This document shows positions 19,624 to 28,223 of a DNA stretch of 64,000 nt, piece by piece (positions within the stretch are counted from its first letter, which is position 1; each line of letters opens with the position of its first letter). Where the stretch lies: assembly GCF_003966715.1 (NCBI RefSeq), contig NZ_AP018907.1, positions 856,001-920,000 of the forward strand. Reading direction: 5' to 3'. Below the pieces are notes generated by a model, which was not told the origin of the DNA, searched no databases, and was given only the letters and a program-made list of their open reading frames with translations. Origin of the DNA: Blastochloris tepida. GTDB lineage: Bacteria; Pseudomonadota; Alphaproteobacteria; Rhizobiales; Xanthobacteraceae. The position numbers and the translations under genes were made by a program.

Positions 19624-19844
19624 TCAATCTCTCCCTGAGTGGAGCGGGCCTCCTGCGCTGCAATCCATCCGGTCAGGACACTCCGGCGGGCGCAGAGAAG
19701 AGAGCCGAGGCGGAATACGGGAAGATTTGACTTCTCGGCCAGGTAGTAGACCTTGCGGCGATCCTTGGCCGAACCGAAAATGAACTCGGCGATCTGGTCG
19801 GCGCCGCGGAGGATGTCTTCAGAAATTCGGTGATCCGCGCTCAT
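19620..19844 (-). CDS. Small helix-turn-helix DNA-binding protein
   Basis: 74 residues. GADQIAEFIF...RRKVYYLAEKSNLPVFRLG reads as a short AlpA/winged-helix-type DNA-binding domain, with a basic recognition region around LLCARRSVLTGWI. It is part of a chain of 4-bp overlaps (19,620-19,623 and 19,841-19,844), so it belongs to one operon. Confidence 0.65.
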   Translation of the reverse strand: MSADHRISEDILRGADQIAEFIFGSAKDRRKVYYLAEKSNLPVFRLGSLLCARRSVLTGWIAAQEARSTQGEIE

Positions 19845-20455
19845 TTCGGATCTCCGAAGGTGATCTGGACGAACGGCTCGCCTGCTGCGTCGACGATCCA
19901 GCGGGCAGCCAGTTCAAGAGGCAGCACGATCATGGCCCCGCGCTTCGACTGAAAGGAGCCAGCCAAGTTGAAATCCAATATCGTGTCGCCGGGACCTGCT
20001 TCGCCGTCCGGCCAGATGATGAAAAACTTGCTTGCCTCTTCCGGATCATCCTTACCGAACAAAATGTGGTCCGCGAGCCACCGCGAGCGCCGTCCCCAAG
20101 ACGGGGTCGGCTGACTCTGCCCCCCCAAATCGAAGGTCTTCTCATGCTTCGAGAACGGCGCCTTCTCATGATCGCCCTCATAGGCGGCGATCAGACGCAG
20201 GCAATGCCACGCCAAATGCAGCCCTGCCCCGCGCGAAAATGCCTTCGCCCGCTTGGGGCCAAGACCCACGTCGGCGCAGGTCTTGAGCACCCACAGCTCG
20301 CACAGGTCGAACAGGTCATACCGGGCCATGCCCTCCGACGACGGCAGATGGCCTTCACGCCGCCAGTCGCGCTGAGTGACACGGGCGACGCCCGAGATTT
20401 CCTCCGCACGGGTGGGGCCGAACTTCTTCAGGGTATAGGCAAATTGCGCGCGCAT
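19841..20455 (-). CDS. Phage-type regulator-like protein of unknown function
   Basis: 204 residues. The N-terminal FGPTRAEEISGVARVTQRDW followed by YDLFDLCELWVLKTCADVGL resembles a MerR-like HTH plus coupling helix; the rest (about 90-204) matches nothing I recognise. It overlaps the next gene by 4 bp. The 180 bp upstream (20,456-20,634) has no gene and probably carries the promoter of this operon. Confidence 0.6.
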   Translation of the reverse strand: MRAQFAYTLKKFGPTRAEEISGVARVTQRDWRREGHLPSSEGMARYDLFDLCELWVLKTCADVGLGPKRAKAFSRGAGLHLAWHCLRLIAAYEGDHEKAPFSKHEKTFDLGGQSQPTPSWGRRSRWLADHILFGKDDPEEASKFFIIWPDGEAGPGDTILDFNLAGSFQSKRGAMIVLPLELAARWIVDAAGEPFVQITFGDPK

Positions 20456-20634
20456 GGTGTGACGTGTCCCACATGCCCGCCGCAACGTCAATGATTGTCG
20501 TGGGCGATCCCACACATTCCCAACCATTCCGCACCATATCCATCCGTTCCGCGCCGCGCGCCTCCTGCCGATCTGCCAACTCGATCCGATCGGGCACCGT
20601 CGCCACCAGGGCGCATCACGGCCCCTTTCGCCTC

Positions 20635-21030
20635 CTATGGCTTGGCGGCACGAGCGGCGCGGGCGCTGTGGGCCTGCAGGCGATCGGCGGCAGCGGAGCA
20701 GATCAGCGAGAGCTTGGCGAAGTGGTCGGCAGACGAGGTCATGCTGTCCACCAAGTCCGCCATGTCGGCCTGCGCGGTGATGCGCGCGACGCTGTCGTGC
20801 ATGTCGGGCTGCGATTGGCGGATCAGGAAGTAGGCGAGCTGCACACACGGGATGGACGGGTTGGCGTTGAAGTCCATCCACTCGTGGTGCGCCGGCGGCT
20901 TCCAGCCTTTCAGCTCGGCCCGCAGGGTGGCGATTCGTTGCTCGACATCAGCGCCCGGGAATTGGACGACGTTCGACGGGGCCGGGCTCGCCTTGGCGGG
21001 GCGTCTGCGCTTGGGCGGCGGTGTGGTCAC
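20635..21030 (-). CDS. Conserved hypothetical protein
   Basis: 131 residues with a basic, proline-rich N-terminus, the short motif NVVQFPG and a helical C-terminal part. The GTG start overlaps the preceding stop as GTGA, which decides the start. No function recognised. Confidence 0.55.
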   Translation of the reverse strand: MTTPPPKRRRPAKASPAPSNVVQFPGADVEQRIATLRAELKGWKPPAHHEWMDFNANPSIPCVQLAYFLIRQSQPDMHDSVARITAQADMADLVDSMTSSADHFAKLSLICSAAADRLQAHSARAARAAKP

Positions 21031-21689
21031 AGCGCGCCTCCCATCGGCAGATGACGGCTGGCGAGCACCCGGCGGCGCGGGGCGCGACGGCGACGCGCCT
21101 TCAGCGCCATGGCTTGGCGCAGCAGGCGGCGCTGTTCGGCGTGGGTGTCGCAGCGGGGGCGATCGGGCGGATCGTGCGGGAAGGTGACGAACTGGCGCAC
21201 GTGGATGCCGCTCGGGCGCCCTGACGGCCGGCGGTCGAGGCGTGGATCGAACAGCGCCGCCTGCCGCGCCCGCCATTCGGTGTCGAAGGTCGGATTGTTG
21301 AGCGGCACATTCGGGAAACCGGCGGAGGTCTCGGGATCGGTGAAATCCTCTTCGACGCAGCCCCAAGCGTTGTCGCCGGTCTGCCCGTCCTCGGTCCAAC
21401 CGAGGAACGGTTCGTCGTCCACGTCGGGTTCGAGGTCGCCACCGTCCTCGGGGGCGTCGTCCTCTTCGGGCGCGTCGTCTTCCTCGGCATCGGCGTCCGG
21501 TTCGGCTTCGTCGAGGACGCCCGGCGGCAGATAGCCGAACGACGGCTCGAGGTCGGGGTCGCCGTCGATCTGGTCGAGAACATCGATGGCGGCCTCGGCG
21601 ACCTCGGCGAGCACCCGGCGCAGCGCGGGCGTCACCTCAATGAACAGCCGCCGGGCATGGCTCTCCCGTTCGCGGACATGAGTGTTCAT
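21027..21689 (-). CDS. Acidic hypothetical protein, operon with next gene
   Basis: About 220 residues. A very acidic middle (Glu/Asp runs at roughly 60-110) is followed by a strongly basic C-terminus. It lies divergent from the XRE regulator, with two palindromic operators between them. The ATG at 21,689 was chosen; another at 21,716 would overlap the first operator. Function unknown. Confidence 0.55.
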   Translation of the reverse strand: MNTHVRERESHARRLFIEVTPALRRVLAEVAEAAIDVLDQIDGDPDLEPSFGYLPPGVLDEAEPDADAEEDDAPEEDDAPEDGGDLEPDVDDEPFLGWTEDGQTGDNAWGCVEEDFTDPETSAGFPNVPLNNPTFDTEWRARQAALFDPRLDRRPSGRPSGIHVRQFVTFPHDPPDRPRCDTHAEQRRLLRQAMALKARRRRAPRRRVLASRHLPMGGAL

Positions 21690-21712
21690 GCGCGTGGTCC
21701 TGTGGTAAATGG

Positions 21713-21767
21713 TCAACAGAATCTGTTGATAGATGCGCTCGTACCGAGCGTCAACATAAAATGTTGA
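21713..21767. promoter_or_regulatory. Twin palindromic operators between divergent genes
   Basis: TCAACAGAATCTGTTGA (21,713-21,729) and TCAACATAAAATGTTGA (21,751-21,767). Both fit TCAACA-N5-TGTTGA, 38 bp centre to centre. They lie between the leftward operon and the rightward XRE regulator/ATPase pair. The second overlaps the XRE start, consistent with autoregulation. Confidence 0.8.
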
Positions 21768-21769
21768 TC

Positions 21770-22000
21770 ATGACGCCTGCGCAATGTCGGGCCGCAAGAG
21801 CCCTGATCGAATGGACGCAGCCCCGCTTGGCGGAGGCTGCAAAACTTGGTTTATCTACGGTGGTGGATTTCGAGAAATCTCGCCGATCAGTTTCGGAGGA
21901 TGCGATCGCGGCCATCCGTCTTGCTCTTGAAGGGGCCGGTATCGAATTCATCCCAGAAAACGGCGGGGGTCCAGGAGTGCGCCTACAAAAACCGCAGTGA
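21770..22000 (+). CDS. XRE-family transcriptional regulator
   Basis: 76 residues from the ATG at 21,770 (79 if from 21,761, which lies inside an operator). CRAARALIEWTQPRLAEAAKLGLSTVVDFEKSRR is an XRE helix-turn-helix, followed by the short GAGIEFIPENG beta strand typical of single-domain repressors. It precedes the ATPase gene in the same direction and probably controls it through the twin operators. Confidence 0.85.
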   Translation: MTPAQCRAARALIEWTQPRLAEAAKLGLSTVVDFEKSRRSVSEDAIAAIRLALEGAGIEFIPENGGGPGVRLQKPQ

Positions 22001-22071
22001 GATCAATGTGCCGCACATCTTGCGCTTGAAGCGAGAAATAATAGAGTTTTACGCATAGATTCGAGGATAGC

Positions 22072-23610
22072 ATGAGGTTAGTCGAAGTAGAAACGTTTGG
22101 CACGGTGGAAGCCGACAATGATGACCTCCTTCTTGAATGCTTTGAGGATCATGAGGCATATATCGCAGCGAAAAAACACGACAAATTCTTGATTGTTGGC
22201 CGAAAGGGCTCAGGAAAGACGGCAATTTTCCGAAAACTTGTTTCAGATAAGGCCTACGATTATTTTTGTCATGGCCATTCTTTTTCTGACTATCCATGGT
22301 TTCATCACGATGCCCAAAAGAAGGCTGGCGTGCCCGATGCGGAATGCTTCCGGTATAGCTGGGAATACGTTATGTTAATTTCCCTTGCTCGGATGATTCT
22401 TAAAGATGCGAACGACCCATGGTCGGAAGAATCTCTTGAGGCGATGGTCAGACTGCAAGATTTTGTAAAAGATAGCTATGGAACTACAGAGCCTGAGCTA
22501 AATAGAATATTTTCACCTAATACAAAGCTAAAGCTAAAGCCATCCCTGACTGCGGGGTTGGGGCCTGTAAGCGCAAGCATTGTTGCGGAACAAGTTGAGA
22601 TCCCAAAGCTTCCGTTGATAGTATATGAAGTTAATCAAGCATTGCTTGAGACTATAATAAGATGTCTAAATCCTAACTTTAACTATCACATTTGCTTCGA
22701 CGAGCTTGACAGGAATTTTTCATTAACTGAAGAGATTTACCGGCATCGCTTGTCGGGGCTTTTGATTGCTGCGCGAGATTTCAATAGAAATCTCCGGAGA
22801 TCTGGCAAAAATGCGTCCGTCATTATCTTTTTAAGAGATGATATTTTGAGATATTTAAAATTTGAGGACAAAAATAAAATTGTTGAGGATTCGGCTATGA
22901 TGATTGAGTGGGATAAGCGTTCCACAAGTAGGACGCTTAAGGGATTAATGGAAAAAAGGTTTTCCAAGGTGCTGGGTATCCCGGATAGTCTTGCATGGGA
23001 GGAAGTTTTCGCCGAAGATCAGCAAATGCCAGGACGACAAACGAAATATCAGTACATACTAGACAGAACATTTAAGCGTCCTCGCGATATCATAAAGTTT
23101 ACAAATGAAATACTTAGGCACTACAAGCAGGACGGCGATCAGGTGGGAAAATTTGTTAACAAAAATATCATTTCTGCAAGAGAGGAGTATTCAAAATATA
23201 TGAAGAAAGAATTGGTTGATGAGGTGCATAAGCACTTTCCGGACGAGGATTTTGCATTTGATGTGATTAGGACGATCGGGAATCTTTCATTTACGTTTAA
23301 CAAATTCAAGGAATCCTATGACGAGTTGAAAAATTTGCGGGAAGTAAAGACCGGACATTCAATTATGCTGCGTGAGTTATATAATTTTTCTGCCATCGGG
23401 TTTCTGAAAGTTGGCGGTTCGGGCGGTGGCTCAGAATGGGTATGGCGTTACGAAGACACTGAAGCTGAATATGACGAGAGAGCTACCATCTTCCGTGTTC
23501 ATAGCGGTCTAAAAGAAGTACTCGGCCTCAAGCAAGGGCGAGCAATTGGAGCTAATGACGCTCCTGTAACGGCAGGCGATGTAGACATTGAAACAGTAGA
23601 AGAAGCTTGA
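22072..23610 (+). CDS. P-loop ATPase, Sll1717-like (candidate defence protein)
   Basis: 512 residues, visibly AT-rich against GC-rich neighbours. Walker A GRKGSGKT is at residues 43-50 and Walker B ICFDELDR at 207-214. The C-terminal half is helical, with RPRDIIKFTNE near 340. The layout matches the Sll1717 family of P-loop ATPases, related to KAP/STAND-type NTPases. No membrane segment or fused nuclease is seen. GAGGA precedes the ATG. Its place inside a satellite with its own regulator suggests superinfection exclusion or abortive infection; that is inference. Confidence 0.75.
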   Translation: MRLVEVETFGTVEADNDDLLLECFEDHEAYIAAKKHDKFLIVGRKGSGKTAIFRKLVSDKAYDYFCHGHSFSDYPWFHHDAQKKAGVPDAECFRYSWEYVMLISLARMILKDANDPWSEESLEAMVRLQDFVKDSYGTTEPELNRIFSPNTKLKLKPSLTAGLGPVSASIVAEQVEIPKLPLIVYEVNQALLETIIRCLNPNFNYHICFDELDRNFSLTEEIYRHRLSGLLIAARDFNRNLRRSGKNASVIIFLRDDILRYLKFEDKNKIVEDSAMMIEWDKRSTSRTLKGLMEKRFSKVLGIPDSLAWEEVFAEDQQMPGRQTKYQYILDRTFKRPRDIIKFTNEILRHYKQDGDQVGKFVNKNIISAREEYSKYMKKELVDEVHKHFPDEDFAFDVIRTIGNLSFTFNKFKESYDELKNLREVKTGHSIMLRELYNFSAIGFLKVGGSGGGSEWVWRYEDTEAEYDERATIFRVHSGLKEVLGLKQGRAIGANDAPVTAGDVDIETVEEA

Positions 23611-23677
23611 AAAGGCGAGGCTAAATCTTTCCAGTCAGCGCCAAGCTAAGCAATTGCTGATGTTCAAAATGTCGATA

Positions 23678-24013
23678 TTAAGATAAAAACTTCGACCGGA
23701 TCACCGCCGGCGCCGGTTGCGGCGCCGCCTCCGCCGTCGAGGCGCTAAGCATCGGCGCCTCTTTGAGGCGGGCGGCAAGGTCGGTGAGGCGCCAGCCGGC
23801 AGCAAAGAGCCCGTGCAGCGCGGCGGTGGCATAGACGCGGGTGTCGAGCCCTTCGTTGCGCACGCCGGCATCCTTCACCCACTCCAGCCGCGCCACGCCG
23901 CGGGTGTATTTGCGCACGGCGCGCTCGGCCACCAGCTCGCCGAACCAGGCGTAATCGCGATCGGCCGGGAAATGGCAGGCGCCGGCGCATTCCATGCCGC
24001 CGACATCGTTCAA
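23678..24013 (-). pseudogene. C-terminal remnant of a GpA-type terminase large subunit
   Basis: The last ~110 codons of a GpA-like terminase: CHFPADRDYAWFGELVAE, then RLEWVKDAG and RNEGLDTRVYATAA, the usual nuclease-end blocks. Everything upstream is missing, replaced by the PIN gene. An intact but different, HK97-type terminase lies at 25,906. The fragment marks a lost phage genome. Confidence 0.75.
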
Positions 24014-24783
24014 CGGTCGGCAGGCGGTTTCTTCTCGGTCGCCGTTGGCTCGGCGCCTTTATCAGGGAGCTGGCTTCCGTCAGGTTCCCGCGCGCAGTTC
24101 GGCGTTGGGGTCGGCTCGCCCGTCATGTCGTTCTCTGAGGGTTCCAGTCCCCGCCGGTGATCGGCCTTCGAATCGGGCACAGGGGCTTCAGGTGGCGTGC
24201 CATCCGCATCGGCAGCCGCTTTGCCCTGGGGTGTCGCTTCTGGCTCAGGGGTCGGCTCGGCCGGGTCAGGTCCCTCAAACGGGAGCTGGCCTTGTTGCGT
24301 CTCCGGTGGCAGCTGCAATTCCGCGATGCCGACGACCTTTATCCCCTTCGGAGCCCGCTTCTGAATGTGCGGATCGTCCGAGTAGATGACGCTGGCGCGC
24401 TCGGTCACCGCGATGGCAATGATCTGGTCATCGAACTTCGCCTTGGCCCGCGGCATTCCGGCGGCACGTGCCGCTTTTCTGTCGGCCTCGCGAAGCGCGT
24501 GCTCGATCGCAGCGCGTTCGTCGAAGGGAACGATTTTGACGTGCTTGGTGCGGCGGAGCGTCGAAAGCCACTCTGCCATTGCCGGCCCCGCCCCGACAAG
24601 AATTTCAGCCAGCGTCGGCGTGGGGATGATGATGGTGGCCCGCTCACGTTGCAGCGTCGCGATCAGGTGGTTGACCCGCGCTTGGCAGTCCGTCACGGGC
24701 TTCTTGGTCGCAGGATCAAGAGGCGCCTTCGCGTGTTCGTCGACCACGAACACCAGGACCGCGGTATCGAACACGACGATCAC
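24010..24783 (-). CDS. PIN-domain ribonuclease (VapC-like toxin candidate)
   Basis: 257 residues. The PIN acidic residues appear in order: VVFDTAVLV (Asp6), TPTLAEIL (Glu about 60), KFDDQIIAIA (about 117-118) and VIYSDDPH (about 134). After residue 155 a long Pro/Glu-rich tail extends the protein, unusual for VapC. It starts within the stop of the upstream gene (ATGA), so translation is coupled. Family function is metal-dependent RNA cleavage. Confidence 0.8.
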   Translation of the reverse strand: MIVVFDTAVLVFVVDEHAKAPLDPATKKPVTDCQARVNHLIATLQRERATIIIPTPTLAEILVGAGPAMAEWLSTLRRTKHVKIVPFDERAAIEHALREADRKAARAAGMPRAKAKFDDQIIAIAVTERASVIYSDDPHIQKRAPKGIKVVGIAELQLPPETQQGQLPFEGPDPAEPTPEPEATPQGKAAADADGTPPEAPVPDSKADHRRGLEPSENDMTGEPTPTPNCAREPDGSQLPDKGAEPTATEKKPPADR

Positions 24784-25526
24784 GGGGCATCCTCATCGTG
24801 GCGGTCCGCCAGGATTTCGGCGACTGGGTCGGCGCGTTCTCGCCACTGGCTTCCCTTGGCGCTTCGCAGCCGAGCGACCACGTCAGTCAGCGGGGCATCA
24901 TCCAGCTTCTCAAAGTTGACGATCTTGAACTCGTCGAGCTGCCAAACTCCCTCTGCCAAACGCCGCCACTTTCCCGTGCCGTAAACCCGAATGGTGGGGC
25001 CGAAGAGGAGGTGCCCGAGTTCGCGGGCGATTTCCCTTGTCGTGTAGAGGCCGGTCAGTACACAGCCGCTCGGATCACGGAGGTTCACCGGAACGGTGAC
25101 ATCCTTGCCGCCGACCCGGATCACCTCGCCGTCGAGCGTTCCTTCCTGGGTGAACGGCCCGAATGTGATCGGCATCGGACGATTTTTGCCGGGGAAAGGT
25201 ATGACATTACACGGGGTGTCGGTGGCTAGACTTCCCGTTGCGTTGTCTGCTCGAAGCAGGTCATCCAACTCCGCGAACGCCTTCGCTGCTTCCCTTGGGC
25301 CTGTTCCGGTTCGGACACTGTCGAAACGGTCGCGCACCTTCGGGCGAGCCGGTTCGTCAACGTCGGCGACCAACACTGCCGACCCTTCCGCAACTCCGCG
25401 AAAATGAACCTGGGCACCCTCGCCGAGAAGGCGCGCAAGCGCACTGATGTACTCGGCAAGGCGCTCCATCGGGAGCGTCGCCGGCGTGTAGGCGCCATCA
25501 ATTTTGAACCGGTACTCGGCGCTCAT
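24780..25526 (-). CDS. Partner gene of the PIN protein, unknown function
   Basis: 248 residues. The N-terminal part (MSAEYRFKIDGAYTPATLPM, then YISALARLLG) and a central beta-rich part (GEVIRVGGKDVTVPVNL) are unlike antitoxins I know. It overlaps the PIN gene by 4 bp and comes first, the order usual for antitoxins. It could be a non-classical antitoxin or a sensor. Confidence 0.65.
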   Translation of the reverse strand: MSAEYRFKIDGAYTPATLPMERLAEYISALARLLGEGAQVHFRGVAEGSAVLVADVDEPARPKVRDRFDSVRTGTGPREAAKAFAELDDLLRADNATGSLATDTPCNVIPFPGKNRPMPITFGPFTQEGTLDGEVIRVGGKDVTVPVNLRDPSGCVLTGLYTTREIARELGHLLFGPTIRVYGTGKWRRLAEGVWQLDEFKIVNFEKLDDAPLTDVVARLRSAKGSQWRERADPVAEILADRHDEDAP

Positions 25527-25905
25527 CCATCTACCCTCATAGGCATTCTATCTCACCACACCGTTCTTCACGAGGGGGTGCCGCGAGCTTGAGTGCAGCC
25601 CAGCGGGCCGGCTTGTTGACGCACGCGGGGCGGATCACCCGGCTATCCACATGGAATAGCGCCAATTTTGCCGAGTTTCGCAACATTTCATGGAGGGTGG
25701 AGGGGGCGCCCGTCGCCCCCTCCGGTCTTCCACGACCAAAGCCCCAGAATCGCGGGAGACAGCCGTCAGGCCGCGTCCTTGAGAGCCTGGGCGGCATTGG
25801 CGTTTGCTGTCTCGCCGCGCTGCCCTGGCCCTTGAGAATTGTTCCCCCTCGGCACAATTCTCGGCCGGCCCGCCTGGGAAACCCGTTCCCCCTTGGCCCC
25901 GGTTT
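25527..25905. other. Intergenic region with strong hairpin
   Basis: No convincing gene. A perfect 10-bp stem, GGAGGGGGCG / CGCCCCCTCC (25,699-25,723, 5-nt loop), lies downstream of the head/packaging operon and could stop its transcripts, although no T tract follows. The rest probably holds the promoter for the PIN operon. Confidence 0.5.
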
Positions 25906-27453
25906 TCACAGGACCAGGAACCCGCCTTCGCGGTCCTCGTAGGGGCTGCGCACCGGGCCGGAGGTGCGCTCTGCGAGGCCGATGGCCATGGCGAGGGCGA
26001 CCAGGCCGTCGATGCGGCCGGTGCTGCGGGCCTTGTCGATCTTGCGTGAGCCGGCCGGATCCTGGGTGATGCAGGCGTTGGCGGCGTTCCAGCGCAGCAC
26101 CGGGTGGCCGCCATGGCGCAGCCGGCCGGTCAACACGGCGGTCTCGAGCGCGTCGACTGCCGGCGCCATGTCCCTGAAGCCCTGGCCCCAATCGATCAGC
26201 GGCACCTCGAGGCCGTCGTCGGCCAGCGCCTTCTTGAGGTCGGCGATGCGCCAGCGGTCGAAGGCGATGCCCCGCACGTCGAAGTGCGAGGTCACCTCGG
26301 CGAGGCGGCGCACCACGGCGCCCTTGTCGATCGCCCGGCCGGGCGGCGCCTCGAGGTAGCCCTGATCGCGCCACAGCGCGTAGGGCACGCGGTCGCGCTC
26401 GCCGCGCTCGCGCAGCGTGTCGCCGGCGGACCAGAACCAGGCGAGCACGTCATAGGACGGCGGAGTGTCGTCGTCAGGGAACACCAGCACCAGGGCGGTG
26501 AGGTCTTGCGTGGAGGACAGGTCGAGCCCGCCGAAGCACGGGCGGCCCTCAAGCTGCTCGAGGTCGACCGGGACGGCGCCGGCGTCCCAATCGGCGGACG
26601 ACAGGAAGCGCTGATCGGCGTCGACCGGCTGGTTGAGATAGAGATTGCGGAACACCGACTCGAGCGAGGGCACGCGCTTGGCGCGGGCGGCAAAGGTGCG
26701 CATCTCGTCGATCGAGCGGAAGTCGCCGAGGGCGGGATTGCAGGCGTGCCACACCGCCTCGTCCCACGGGTCGGCCTCGGGCGGCGCCTGATAGATCACG
26801 GGGGCGAATGTGGGGTCGGCGATCACGCCGTCGCGCACCTTCTTGCCGTACTCGACCAGCTCGCTCATCACGTGGGTGGGGTCGCTCGAGGTCGTCGAGA
26901 TGACGATGGTCAGCGGCTGGGCGCGGGCGGCGGTCGAGGTGGTCAGCACGTCGAACAGCTGGCGGTTCGGCGCCTGGGCGAGCTCGTCATAGATGATCGC
27001 CGAGGCGTTGAAGCCGTGCTTGGTGCGGGCGTCGGCGCTGAGCGCCTGATAGACGCTGCCTGAGGCGTAATGGACGATGCGCTTGGTGGAATCGATGATG
27101 TTGACCATCGATTCCAGCTCGGGATCGGCGCGCACCATGGAGGCGGCGGCGTTGAACACGATGGCGGCCTGGGCGCGGTCGGCGGCGGCCGAATAGACTT
27201 GGCCGTTCCGCTCGCCATCGGCGAGCAGGTGATAGAGCACGAGGCCGGCCGCCAGCTCGGTCTTGCCGTTCTTGCGCGGCATGGTGATGAGCACCTGGCG
27301 CACCGCGCGGTGGCCGTCGTCGCGCACGGGATCGTAGATCTGGCGAATGATCGCCTTCTGCCAGTCGCGCAGCAGGAACGGCTTGCCGGCGGCCGGCCCC
27401 ATGGTGTTGGTCAGGTTCTCGAGGAACCGGATCACGCGATCAGATCGGACCAT
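25906..27453 (-). CDS. Phage terminase large subunit (HK97/Terminase_1 type)
   Basis: 515 residues. The packaging ATPase has a variant Walker A in LITMPRKNGKTELAAG and Walker B AIIYDELAQ. The RNase-H-like nuclease domain begins at GGLDLSSTQDLTALV; a second acidic site lies near FDRWRIADL. It drives DNA into the procapsid and cuts it. The start at 27,453 overlaps TerS by 22 bp. Confidence 0.93.
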   Translation of the reverse strand: MVRSDRVIRFLENLTNTMGPAAGKPFLLRDWQKAIIRQIYDPVRDDGHRAVRQVLITMPRKNGKTELAAGLVLYHLLADGERNGQVYSAAADRAQAAIVFNAAASMVRADPELESMVNIIDSTKRIVHYASGSVYQALSADARTKHGFNASAIIYDELAQAPNRQLFDVLTTSTAARAQPLTIVISTTSSDPTHVMSELVEYGKKVRDGVIADPTFAPVIYQAPPEADPWDEAVWHACNPALGDFRSIDEMRTFAARAKRVPSLESVFRNLYLNQPVDADQRFLSSADWDAGAVPVDLEQLEGRPCFGGLDLSSTQDLTALVLVFPDDDTPPSYDVLAWFWSAGDTLRERGERDRVPYALWRDQGYLEAPPGRAIDKGAVVRRLAEVTSHFDVRGIAFDRWRIADLKKALADDGLEVPLIDWGQGFRDMAPAVDALETAVLTGRLRHGGHPVLRWNAANACITQDPAGSRKIDKARSTGRIDGLVALAMAIGLAERTSGPVRSPYEDREGGFLVL

Positions 27454-27887
27454 TTGCCCTTCGCCTTCGGCGTGCCGAGCTTGAGCCCGCTGCGGTCGGC
27501 CGGCGACAGGCCGAGGCGGGTGGCGAGCGTCGCCATGGTCTTGGCGGCCTCGGTCCGGATCTTGAGCAGCGGCGAGGGCTTGCCGTTGCGCAGCAGCGTC
27601 TTGCCGAACAGGTCGCGGCTGGCGGCGATCTCCTCGGAGGCGGCCTTGTGGGTGGCCCAGGCCTCGCAATAGGCCTCGAGCAGGCCGGCGTCGGCGACGG
27701 TGATCATGCCCGGCGGCACGCTCTCCATGATCTCGCGCCACTTCGTCTTGGCGTCGTCGGAGAGGTGGTCGGGGCAGCTCGCCTCGCCGGTCGGCTGCGG
27801 CTCGGCGTGGTTGATCGGCAGGCGGCCGGGATTGCCCTCCAGCACGCGGAGCGTGGTCGGCTTGGGCTTCGGCCCGCGCGCGCCCAT
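27432..27887 (-). CDS. Phage terminase small subunit (P27 family)
   Basis: 151 residues. MGARGPKPKPT, LRVLEGNPG and LSDDAKTKWREI are typical of P27-family small terminases. It recognises the DNA to be packaged; in satellites this is the subunit that redirects packaging. Overlap with TerL indicates one operon. Confidence 0.92.
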   Translation of the reverse strand: MGARGPKPKPTTLRVLEGNPGRLPINHAEPQPTGEASCPDHLSDDAKTKWREIMESVPPGMITVADAGLLEAYCEAWATHKAASEEIAASRDLFGKTLLRNGKPSPLLKIRTEAAKTMATLATRLGLSPADRSGLKLGTPKAKGKWSDLIA

Positions 27888-27889
27888 GG

Positions 27890-28222
27890 TCAGCGTCCCC
27901 CGTTCCACCAGTGGCCGCGGTCGAGCGGCCGGCCGGTGTCGTCGCAGGCGCCGCGCGGCGCCCACGCCTCGCAGCGCGCGTTGCCGAAGCCGCCATCCTG
28001 GCGCACGGTCTTGCGGCCGTGGCAGGGCACGCACATCGGCTGCCAGTTGGAGCGCGACCAGAACAGCTTGAGGTCGCCGCGATGCGGCGTCTTGTGGTCG
28101 ACGATGGTGGCCGGCGCGCCGCAGGCGCAGGTCGGGTGCGCGGCCAGGAACGCCTTGCGCGCCTGTTCCCATTTGCGGGTGTAGCCGCGCGCGCGGGCGG
28201 AGGGGCGGGCGTCCTTGGCCAT
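27890..28222 (-). CDS. HNH endonuclease
   Basis: 110 residues. CACGAPATIVDHKTPHRGD, NWQPMCVPCH and GRKT form the zinc-bound HNH core. HNH proteins next to terminase in HK97-type phages are needed for genome cleavage during packaging, which is the likely role here. It is separated from TerS by 2 bp. Confidence 0.92.
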   Translation of the reverse strand: MAKDARPSARARGYTRKWEQARKAFLAAHPTCACGAPATIVDHKTPHRGDLKLFWSRSNWQPMCVPCHGRKTVRQDGGFGNARCEAWAPRGACDDTGRPLDRGHWWNGGR

Positions 28223-28223
28223 C

